Source: Saturnia japonica (Eukaryota; Arthropoda; Insecta; Lepidoptera; Saturniidae). From it: a stretch of 64,000 bases of DNA. The notes under the pieces are model-generated. The model was given only the letters and a program-made list of their open reading frames with translations, had not been told where the DNA came from and did not search any database. Location: assembly GCA_033032175.1 (NCBI GenBank), contig CM065328.1, forward strand, positions 8,122,690-8,186,689. Direction: 5' to 3'. The number at the start of each line of letters is the position of its first letter. Within the stretch, counting starts at the first letter, position 1. Made by a program: the position numbers and the translations under genes. This document shows positions 45,301-57,300 of the stretch, piece after piece.

Positions 45301-48300
45301 TTTTGTATAGGGGATACCTCAGAATGGGACAAAAATTTAATTTCATTGGCATTGGACCTTCAAGTTCAAAGATACACAAGAAAACTCTTCAAAATCATGG
45401 AAGTTGGTTTTAATTTTTGTTAAAAACTGACTTGTTTTGAAATCTGTTAATAATAATATTAAATGCTTTTGGCAACTCAATTTTGAACTACTTCCACTTA
45501 ACCGTTTAAGCTGAAATTTAGGATCCGTGTGTAACTTCTATGACAATATAAATAATATAATATGATACTATTGAGCTGATCTGATGATGGACCAGACGCT
45601 AGCCATAGCAACGCCTCAGCAAAATAAGATATTCTCGTCAGGGTAGATCAGTGTCTATAAAAGCTTTTTTAATAATAATTACTGTTCCGATTCCAAAAAT
45701 TCTTTCACTGGTATTTGTTATTTAGCTACGTCATTATCACTAAGAAATATATGCTATTTTGTATTCTTATTAAATTTTATATTGTAATTATCGAAAACGA
45801 AGTCACGGACGGTTGCTGGTGAACAACAAAATCGTGGGAAACCATTAAAGAATAAAAATAATGTCATTTTTAAAATGACTAATATATATCTTTAGCACAA
45901 TACAGTTGGATATTATTCATTTTTTTTTATCACAAATATATGTAAATTGCCTGACAATCTGATAGCTGCTCATGTCCTTGTGTATAGAAATGCCGTAGGT
46001 GTGTTACATGTTCACAAAGTATCATATTTACAATTATTACTTAGGTGCGAATAATATTATGTACTTCTTTCTATACACCATGTTTTTGAATATTAGACCA
46101 TATGACATAACCTATGTTCTTTCTATACTCAAGAAGTTGTTTGTTTAAACGTGCCAGTACTGCCAAAAATATTTTTGCATTTTATAGCCTACTAGATGTG
46201 CTCGCGGTTTCACCCCTGTTAATTTTATCCGACAAATACCGCGCCACCAACGCACCCGTGTAGCTTATCATAATTGTTCTTCCCGCAAGTACAAATTATT
46301 TTAATTTTTCATCATTTCCTAAACTATGTTACCAAATGACATGCTTTAAAGGGCAAAGTTTCAGTTCATAAAACTATCTTTATGGTGAAGTAACTTTTGT
46401 TCGTAAGGATTAATATGGAATTCCTAAAAATAATGACCATAAATCACATTTTAATTTTCAACAAATGTTTGTCACAAAATACTTTATTGTGGCTTATGTA
46501 TAAAAGACATATGCTGACTTTTTTTAGATATAATAAGGTCCAACATTTTCGTAAAACGTATCATTAACCATTACGATAGCGCACGCAGATAGAGCAGTTC
46601 GGCAAGGCTGCCACTTCCAACTTACTTAGCAAAATTCAATATTTAAGGCTTGCCGAGAGTTTTAGCCTAATCTTAGATAGCCTATACTATTCCTCGTGAG
46701 TCTTGCTATTATATACTAACAAATTTTTCGAATCCGACTGGTAGTTCCAGATATTAGCGTGTTTAAACAAACAAACATACAAAAAAACTTTTCCGCTTTA
46801 TTATATTAAGTATAGATTTATTCAGGAAAGTAGACTTTATAACTTTACCCTACGACCCTATGGAGCCATGAGCGTTAAGCAATCTGGTATATAAGTACGG
46901 GAACTGGGAACAACGATAGGATGGATACACAGATGCGTTATCGACGACGCGATGCCGCGTTGGAAGGTTGTTCGAATAAAATTAACACGGGTAAAACCGT
47001 GGGGCATTGATCCAATAAACTTTCATATGTCATTACGCTTGTTGATATATTATATACTAGCAGTGCCCGTGGCTTCACTCACTTGGATTACAGAATGCCA
47101 TTGATAGAGCACACGCGCGAATTATGCTCCCCGGTTCACGGCTATTTTAAAGATAAAAATGCGTATTGTAGGATTTCCTTAGGTGTGTACGTATTACAAA
47201 TGTTGAGGTAAGCTAAAAAAAGTCAGTCGTAAAAGAAGTTCTTTAGAAGAACATATGTACCAAAGATCTAAAATAAAAACTAATATTTTTAATTACTAAT
47301 ATTAGTAGTTACTAATGTTTATTGTTTATAATCGAGATATCTTCATAATCGAATGATTACATTAGTATATCTTATAATCGATCATCGCTAGTACTTATGC
47401 CTAAAGTTCGTACAATAAAAGTTACTAGATTCTCCTATCTTATGGTCCTTAGTTCAGAAACGCGGGGCCCGTAAAATTTATTATTTCAGTCATAATATGG
47501 CTAAACCAGGCTCTGAGTTTTCCACCAAACCAAGAAAGAAATATTAATATTTATAAATATAAAAAAATTTAGCATCGACATACTTAGGTAGAGGACTGAC
47601 TATATAAAAAATAAAAACATTACAATTTTCAGTATTTGACTAAGTAGTGACCATAGAAATTTATAAATTTAACAAGACCTTTCATGTTTAAATTAAATAT
47701 GTTAGATATAGATGGCATTACAAAAAAAGTACAAGTATACCCGTGAAGATATGTGAATTGCTCGTGAGGACTCAATAAAAAACTTATCATACAGAAAATA
47801 TCAAACGAGATACTGCCTCGTCCCTGACATATTTTTCGCCCTTGACTCGGTCGAGAAGTATTTTTTTGTCTATTTGCATGCCGCCACGTGCGTTCACTTA
47901 CGATCTTGTGTGAATATTTAACCAAAACGTCTGTTTCTTGTTTGCTTAGAGTAATGTCAATTCAGCCAATTGTAATTTCGTTCAAGAAATTGTACGTAGA
48001 TTACGAATACATACTAAATATATGGGTCCTAAAAAAACACCTATGTAGCTAAACTTGGAACGTAAAACTTTATCTAAATATAAAGTTTCATCCAAATCGA
48101 ACCATTTACAAGAATTGCTCACATTTTCATTTCGTTACATACTTAACACGAACACCGACTTTTGAGTGATTATGGTTGTTAAGTAAGGATGTTTGTCAGA
48201 GATACTAGAGACGACGTGAGAGATAGTAGTGACGATGTTTTCGGATATAACAGTTAAGATATTATTGAAAATGACTTTTTATATACTAGCTCGGCAAAAT

Positions 48301-51300
48301 GGCTGTACAGCTCCTGATGGTAAGTACGGTATAGTCAACAAACCACGGTGACCGTCGATGCTACAACTTTCATTAACAGTCGTTGATCTTATGCCAGTCT
48401 CCTGAAATGCCTTTCACGCATTATTTGAAGGATCCAATATTGTAGGAAGGAAGGAAAGCTTTGGCTGTGATCTCTGTAGTTAGAGATAGTAGTGACGATG
48501 TGGCTGATGATGGTAGTGACGATCTGGTAGTAAATAGGTTTGACGATAGTCGAGGTTGGTTATACGATAAGTTTAAAAAGAAATCTTTGGTAATGACTAC
48601 GTTAACAGCACTGCAATGAAAACTCATTTAAAAATATGTAATCGTTTAAAAGGACTACCTTTATAATATGCAGGTATAAGACTTCAGACTTAATGAAAAA
48701 ACTTGGTTAAGTATGAATTCCCTTTTTAGTTTGTGTTTACATAACTTTTATAGTACAGACAGACGTTTCTTTAGTGTTTGTACCCTGGTTGACTCCAAAA
48801 ACTTGCCTTCATTTTTTTAAGAAACGTAAACATCCTTTTTTTTAAAGTAAAACGTTTTAACCAGTATGTTATATAAATATTCGCTGTCCTCAGATACGAT
48901 GAGAACAATTTTGGATGCCAGATAAATGAATGATGTCATGGCTAAAATAATTAATTAGAGTATTTAGGTGTATTTTTTTTATTCGTTATCAAATAAACTA
49001 AAATGCTTTGTTTGAGACTACGAAAATATTGTCGAGTTGTTATCGTAGAATTGATTTTGTAATCCAAGCAAATGTCAGGGAAACAACATTGAAATTCGGT
49101 CATCGTGTCTCGATTCTGATTTGAAATTTGAATACACAATCTGTGCATCTAAAACGTCTGTACAATAAGTATAGTAAATTATAACAAAAAAATATTTCGT
49201 TGTTGTATGATGGTTGAAACCTATGAAGTTCCATACTGCGTTTTTTATTCCCACGGATTATATTGACTATCACTAGTATGTCAAACATGAAAATAATGTT
49301 GCCACATTTATTTTTGTAGTTTTGTGCTAGCGTATATTATACGTTACAATTATTTTAATAGTGAGATTTTATTTATCATAATTGAGAGATTTTATTTATT
49401 AATTTAAATATTTTGTGTTATTCAATATACCCCGATAATTGATTGATAACAATAAAATGTATATATGACAAACAAATTAAAAAAAATATAAAGAAGTGCT
49501 TCGGTTGGCCCACAAGATTCTCGATTTTGTCTGCCTTATTCGGCCTTCACCTTTGGAGGGTTCAATGTTTTTTTTAGTAAAAACTTATAAATAGGAATAA
49601 TAACTCATATGTTTTTACTATTAGCTTAAATTGGTGACAACACGAATTTAAAATCACAATAATTTAACAACTTATAGAATGTCATTTTACTTCGTGAGCG
49701 AAATTAGCACATTGAATAAAAAATATATTTTGTTTGTTAAAAATAGCATTTTTTAAAACAATCTACATATAACGTTGCTATAAAAATTAGGAATAAACAA
49801 CTTATACTTTGAAATCAATTGCCATGGTAATAATAAAGTATTTAAAATATTACTTTGACTACTGTTACAGTAAGAAACCACGTTTCTTAAAATAAGGTCT
49901 AAGACCAGACTAATGTCAGGTGTATACCAATACACGGTATAAATAAATGATAAAGCTAAAGAGAGTGTTTGTTTGTTTAAACGCGCGGATCTTTGGATCT
50001 ACCAATCAGATTTGAGATATTATTTTGGAATATTATAGCCTATTTATTGATGAAAGTTATAGACTACATAACTTCACGCTACGAGCCTAGGAAGAGAAGC
50101 AGTAAACATGAACGTCAAGTAATCTGGCAAGCACGGGAAGTTAGAAAACGATAGGCTACAGGGTGCGTTTGTGGCAACATAGTTAAAAGTTGGCCGAATA
50201 AATTTTACAAGTCTCAGAAGGCTTTTAGGGTCATAGCACACATATCACTAGGAAAGGAATCGTCACCGTATCGCCCTTCGCCTCACCGTCAACCTAACGT
50301 AAGCACGTAATCAAAGCGGATCAGCAGCTCCAGGAGTCGACTAGGCTTCAGTAATGTGCTGCAGGCAGGCCGCGAGAGGGGTGAGAGGAGCAGGCGTGGA
50401 AGAAGAAACGTAAGCTCAGGAACTGCAAATTGACCACGCATCGCACCGCGGTTCGTGAGCTAGTCCCGAGGCGTCGTTACGATTCCGATTAGTGTGAGTT
50501 GTAGTAGGTACAAATTGACGATCCCTTTTCGAATTGATATGTATTGTGTGCTTATGACCTTCATAGTTTCACCGGGCTTGGGGTCGAGCGCTGATGGCAC
50601 TCAGCCGCGAATGTTTGGTAACTAACGCTCGAGGGGGTGCGACCATGAGGAACAGCAAGTTACGTGGGACATTATTACAAAAAAATAAAACTTATTAACT
50701 ACTGCTAAAAATTTGAGTTATTTAAATACATTTGGTTAAACACATTGAATGTAATACGTTTATTACTTTGGATGATGTCTTCAAGTCCAAGGTTAATAAC
50801 AATTCCATACAATATTCATATAGTTTTTACTTAATCACGCTTTTCATCAAAAAGACTATTGTTGCGTGTCTTACTATAATGAATTCTAAGTGGAACGAGT
50901 GCTATAATTATTTTTAATTACGGCAATTCAAATTAGATCATCGTTAACGTTAAAATCGACATCTTTTGTTACGTTTCAATTTAACATATTAACAAGAACA
51001 AGCTATACATTTTTTATGTTACTAAAATCTTCGTACGTTATATTATAGTAGCCAGTACGCAGCTTCATTCGTTTTACGTATTTATGAGAAAAACTTCCTT
51101 TTTAAATTAATAAATATATAATAATTAATAATATATAATAATTAATGGATTTATTATAATAGTCGAATATTTTGAGGAAATCTAAAAAATGACAAAGATT
51201 AAAAACGGAGTTTTTGGCGGGATCTTGAAGTGACATGTTGTGGTTGTTATTTTTAATTCATTTACCTACTTAGGTTTTTGACCCTATATTATGTAATATT

Positions 51301-54300
51301 GGTGGCGTTTTGCGTGATATAGTTTGGTTTTGTGCATAAGTGAGGTGGATTATAAATATAAGCTGAAAGCATTCATTCCGAGATCCCACAAAAATTTCCT
51401 AGAAAGTTCTAACAAGGGAGCCACCATCTTGTTAGGCTACTGAGTCGTCATAACACTTGACAATATAATTCACTCGATAATGGCAGTAATGGTCTTCATT
51501 AAAGAGGACTGGTTGCCAAGTTAGGAAGAAGAAGAAGAAGATTAAAAACTATTTTGTAGGAATACGCACAAACTCCTTTCGATAGACTGTTATCGACATT
51601 GTCAATCTCTTTGAAATTTAGGTTAAAATTCGCAAATGTTCACGTATTTGATAACATTTTATTTTGAATTTGTATATTTTCTCAATTTATTTATGAATAG
51701 AACTTTTATAAACTTTCTAAAACGATTTACTTTGTGAACAAAACATTTTAATCGCCCTTACATGTGAAATGGATATTATGTCGATTTTCTTAATGGATGA
51801 GTTACATCAAGGCATTGCACAGGTAACGATAACTGTAATACGTCTACCAAACACAAAATTGTATTGTGAAACCTTATATTTTACGAAAATAAGCGATATT
51901 TATTTTCGTTACGATTGACAATGGGCTCTGCGATACCTTGGCTTTTAGAGACATGTCGCGTGTCCCTATCTCGCTCTGACATATGCCTTACTATGGCTCT
52001 TTCTCTCTCGTATTGCCAATCTATATTATACTATATCTATGGTTGTGCTCATTTCCCCTAAATCCTTATAACTTGCCAGACTGCTTGACGTTTTTGAAGT
52101 TATATAACATATAAGCTTTCCTCAAAAATAGGCTATAAAATGCAAAAAGGTTTTTTTTTTCAATCTGATTGGTAGTTCCAGAGATTATCGCGTTCAAATA
52201 AACATAAATAAAGATACAATCTCTTGAGTTTACAAATATTATTAGGATTATCATAAATGCGTTAATGCATATATTTATGTAAGACACATTGGTTAAAAGC
52301 TTCGGTCTTCAGTGCAATGTTTGGTATTTTTAAAACCAATGACAATCCCTCAATTAAGCACGGTTAACTGTTGGATTTATTTAACAAACGAGAGGAAATG
52401 GCGATTTTATGCGTAGTTTTCGGGTTAACCGGTGCATAATATTCTGTTTCTATTTACGTACGTCGGCATAACAGCGGCGACTGGCGATGGATTTGCGATC
52501 CCTCCCTGGTCGTCACTGTTCTTGGATTGTAGTGTGCTCTGACACTTTGTCTTGCTAACATACATACAAAAAGAAATTTTGAATGGCAGAATTTTTATTC
52601 CCGATAATTTATAGAATTAAGAGTTAAAGTCTTCGGAGATTTTAACTCTCTTTTTTTAATTCTCTGTACGTTTAGTGTTCGGCCATAATCTAAAATAATG
52701 TTAAAGATGGTAACACCGAAGCCTACTGGGCAAACTGACTATCAAGTGCATTTGCCAGAACATACCTATGGGTTCTTGGCGACAGATTTTAAACTTGAGG
52801 GTGGTGGCTAGCTAGGCGGGCAGTAGAATAATGGGTTACTACCATGCTATGGCTTCATCACGATAATTTTTTCACCGAAAACTTAAACTCATTGTAGGGG
52901 TTCGAACTCAAGTTGCATCGTTTCATTATTTGTTATATGGCAGAGGAATACCAGTTTCTCGACAACATTGTCCCGGGTTCACAGTCTAGGCTTAAGGTCT
53001 CCAGTCTCGAACACCCACACAGCTGATCGGAATGACCGATGGATTTGTATTTTTTTCCCGTTCGCCCACACGTACTCGTTCACCTTGTAACTTAACGTAT
53101 TTTCGCACGCTTCAAACAGATGATGTGATTTTGTTTTTTTTTCTTACTTTTTTATTTGTATCACGGTTTCGCTTATTGTACTATTGTTATTGATATTGCC
53201 GTTTCGTAGTATGAGATTCGGTTATAAAAATATGACGGACTTTTATATTGCTATTAACACCACGTTTATAGGATGCGAAGCAAATTTTAACGTAATTTTA
53301 CTTAGTTAGGGGAATTAAATAAATACCTAATAAGAAAACAATCGTAAATTATTTTTACGCTTCCCGAAATCTCTCACATACACAGTCTCGAGCTATGAAA
53401 TATTTATCATCAAATATCTATAGATGTCTTTTTTCCATATTTATACTTGGAGTCAATTCTTCTAGGCTTCGAATATTTCATCTTGGCAACATAGGTACAT
53501 ACACTTATCATCAGTCGAAAATTATTAAACAGAGAAATTGCCTCGAAATAATGATTTTTTTTTTCAATATTACACTAAAATCAAATATAAGTTACATTTT
53601 AACTTATTGGCGTTATGGTAGTCAAATCACTCATCGAATCGCCTAACTGTTTTAGGTTATTTTGAGGATTTAAGTTAATTATGTAATACCTACGAGGAAA
53701 GATTATATTAGGACATACAAATTTGAAAATACCAATATACCGTGGATTAAATGTGATCATAAAACTCGTGGTTTCCAATGGTTAGGGTCTTTGCTTAATG
53801 GCTGTCTAAATGCTGTTAATTTAAATTAGTAATTATTTAATATTATCTCTTGTAATGTTACCAAACACTATACATGCTCTATGTTATCCATATATTATTT
53901 TGCATAGGTATTCTGTATTAATATTAAATGATATCCGCATACTTGCATGTCTGACATTTAAATCCCAAAATACATTGAAAACTTCCAGCTATTTATTTAC
54001 TTTTATTAATATTATATTATTATCTCAAAGATAATTGTGTGTGTCGTTAATATCGTCTATTATTTTGTTAACAGGAAGATGAGAAAGTGGTTGAATTGGT
54101 CGCGAAGTACGGGCCGAAGAAATGGACGCTTATTGCGAGGCATTTAAAAGGCAGGATAGGAAAACAATGCAGGTAAAATTACTCTCTACCTACACTAGTA
54201 AATGCATTATGATGACGTAAGAATTACATACTTTGTGTATAACAGCTCTCACTAGTAAAACAATGTCATAGTTTGTAATAATATGCAACGGCTTTAATTC

Positions 54301-57300
54301 GTAAATTAAAGGAATTGATGTAACAGGTACATACATTGTAATAAGCGACGGCTCTCACTATTGAATTAAATTCATTGACGTAACAATTATATACATTGTT
54401 ATATGCAACATCTATCACTAGATAATTAAATGAATTGACGTCACAATAACATAATTAGTCATAAGCAACAGCTCCCATTAGTACAACAATGACATACTTT
54501 GTTATATGCAACATCTCTTACTAGTAATATGAAACACATAAACTTAATATTTATACAGTTGATGGTAACGCCAGGATTTCGTGTAGCAATAGACAAACAA
54601 ACAGAAAAAAGGGGTTTTGAAATTTTATTCACTCTTTTTTAAATCAGTGTAAAAATATCGCTACAAAAAGTTTGCTGCTATAGAATATATATAAAATAAA
54701 TATTTACTTGCAACATCTATTCCGTACATTTAATGGTATTACGATATCTATTCCAGAGAGAGATGGCACAACCATCTCAACCCGTCGATAAAGAAGTCAG
54801 CGTGGACAGAACATGAAGATCGTGTGATATACCAGGCTCATAAGCAACTCGGTAACCAATGGGCGAAGATAGCCAAATTACTACCTGGAAGGTGTGACAA
54901 TTTATTTAAAAAAAACATCAATAATGATAGGGAAAAGAAATTATTTTCGCTTCTTTTTAACACGCTTATATATTCACTTGCAACTAACAAACAATGTAAT
55001 CAAATATTAGTTGTCAATTTTAAACTACTTCTGATAGTCGTATCGAAATAAAACATTGTATGTATATGTAGTTCCAATGACAAAACTATAATTTAGTTTC
55101 ATGAAGCTAATCTAATGATGGAGTCAGGAGGTGGTTAGTGGAACTCTTTAGTGGCTACTAGAAAACCCCTCGAGTTTAGGCTCATATGATTTGTTTTGAC
55201 GAGCCCAATAGATTAGACTTGGTAACAAGGGTCTGGTGATGGAGGCAGGATATGTTTTATAGTTTTTAGTGCGTGATAATAGCGTAGTGTAGTGATTTTA
55301 TAACTTCAGAACGACTTGACCGATTGATTTAATATTCACGTAATATATTTGTTTTATGGAGACAATGGTTTATAGATATGTTAGGATAAGTTAGATGGTG
55401 CTTTGATATAAGGGTCCTTAGTGACGGATTCTTTTTATTTAAGCTTACCATGATACCATGATTTCACTATGATTTTTTTTCACTGAAAGCTTTGTTTAAT
55501 AAACTTTTTAATTAATTCCTCAGGACGGACAATGCAATAAAGAACCACTGGAACTCCACAATGAGGAGGAAGTACGAACCGGACTTGCTGGACAGTTTCG
55601 ATACACTCAAAAGGAGGCAGTCACGAGTAAAGCCCCGATCCGTTTTTATGGATAGCTTAAGTGTAAATAACGTGTGTAATAGTGATATACCGGTCGCTGG
55701 GAAGGTTCAGGTCGCCTATAATGATGTGAGCTTTATTTTATGTTTTTGTTTCCCATTATAGTTATATATTTGTGGTCACTGGTCAAGTGCTGGTAACTTG
55801 TGCAAATCTTATGCAAACTTGTGCAGATGTTATGCAAAACTTGTGCAAAATCTTGCGAGCAATACTGTTTTTCATATTCGTGTCTGAAAGATTTGAACAT
55901 TCCGTCACGGTAAGCGTTCTAACTTAGTGCTGCTTAAGCTATAAATAAGTAAATGTCCTCGGATGTAACTTACCCCATGTTTCAAAAACTAAGCTATAAA
56001 TATTATAAAAAGCACAAGAGATTGTTTATTTGAACGCGTTAATCTCAAGAAACTACAAGTCAAATTTAGAAAATTATTTTTGAATTTTATATCTTACTTG
56101 CTGTGACCCGCGATTTAACCCGCATATATTTTAATGAAAACACTGATTAATTATTTATAATACTTCAGTATAAACAATTATATTATTGGGCGTCCAGTCC
56201 AGGGATATGCGTCACATGGCACGGCTCGTTCGCGCCACTAGAATATAGTCGTAGACCAGAGCCGAGTGTTGAAGTATTTTTATTTTCTATTATCTCTCAA
56301 ATTATGCGTGCAAATAACATTCTCTAAAGGGCAAAGTTTATCTTCATTAAATATAGATATAAAATATTACAACCTCCAAAAAAATCACTAATACTTATTA
56401 TTTTGATCAGTGACTGTGGATATAACGCTAAAACCTTTACAAGGTAAGCAAAGATACATTAATGTCATTTTGTTGTATCTATTTCACGCTTGACATTTCA
56501 TACTGAAGAAATCATTATACTCAGCATTGTACATTCATTGATTAATTGAAGGTTTTACTCGATAAATACACTGATTTATATACTGTACAGAGTGACTTAG
56601 ATGTCCACTGAAGCGGAGCTATGAAAGTTTCATCCAATAGAATTGCATCTCTAAATTTTTCTGCATTTCTATTGGTCGACATGTCCATATCTCCGCTAGG
56701 CTCCGTTTCAGTGGATAGGCAGCTTTTAGAACTGTGCTAATTTAATTGCCGTTTAAAATTGAAACATTCAATTGTTTTCAATTCATTAACAAAAGAACTT
56801 ATTCGGCATTAAAATTCTTAGTGCCTTTGTCAAATTAAAATATATAAATATTATAAATTAGAATTATCCTATACTTTCAATTAATTTAATTTAAAAAAGT
56901 ACATAGTCACTTTTGTTATGTTTTTAAATTTCCATTTCATTTAAATCTTTATTTGTAATATCATTCTTAAATTAATTTCTGCTTTGATCAGAGTGTTGTT
57001 GTCGCTTTTTTATTTTAAACATTTAATGTTGTTTTGTAGATAAGTAGTAATAATATTTTATGTTTGAACAATTGAGCAAAAGTACCAAAACGTTTTTCTA
57101 GAAATGGTTTTAACGATTCGTATGAAATTTTGTATTTAGATAATGTTCTTCTTTCCAAGTTTATCTAAATAAGTTATTTTTCCGCGAAACCGAGTGACTC
57201 TCCCACGCCTAGATTTTTTCAAATTTCTTTTTATAATAAGATAAATTCACGTTTATGTTCAAATTTTATATAAAATGCTAGGAAAAGTAATAATAGAATT

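Larger units (their letters stand above)
43045..54074 (+). other. Myb: Myb intron b-c, 11.0 kb, splits repeat R2
   Basis: By far the longest Myb intron seen here; it interrupts the R2 coding sequence between two glutamates (KE|ED). It is filled with the same repeat families as the intergenic DNA (B, C, F, G, M and A fragments listed separately). I see no other exon inside on either strand. GC-rich material at 50215-50665 is unexplained. Confidence 0.9.

Noticed and set aside
47629..47925. 98-codon minus-strand ORF in the Myb intron
   Set aside because: No domain or motif recognised and AT-rich low-complexity C-terminal half; likely chance.
54190..54535. CRISPR-like array
   Set aside because: Units are degenerate along their full 60 bases with no constant-repeat/variable-spacer pattern, and the context is a eukaryotic intron.
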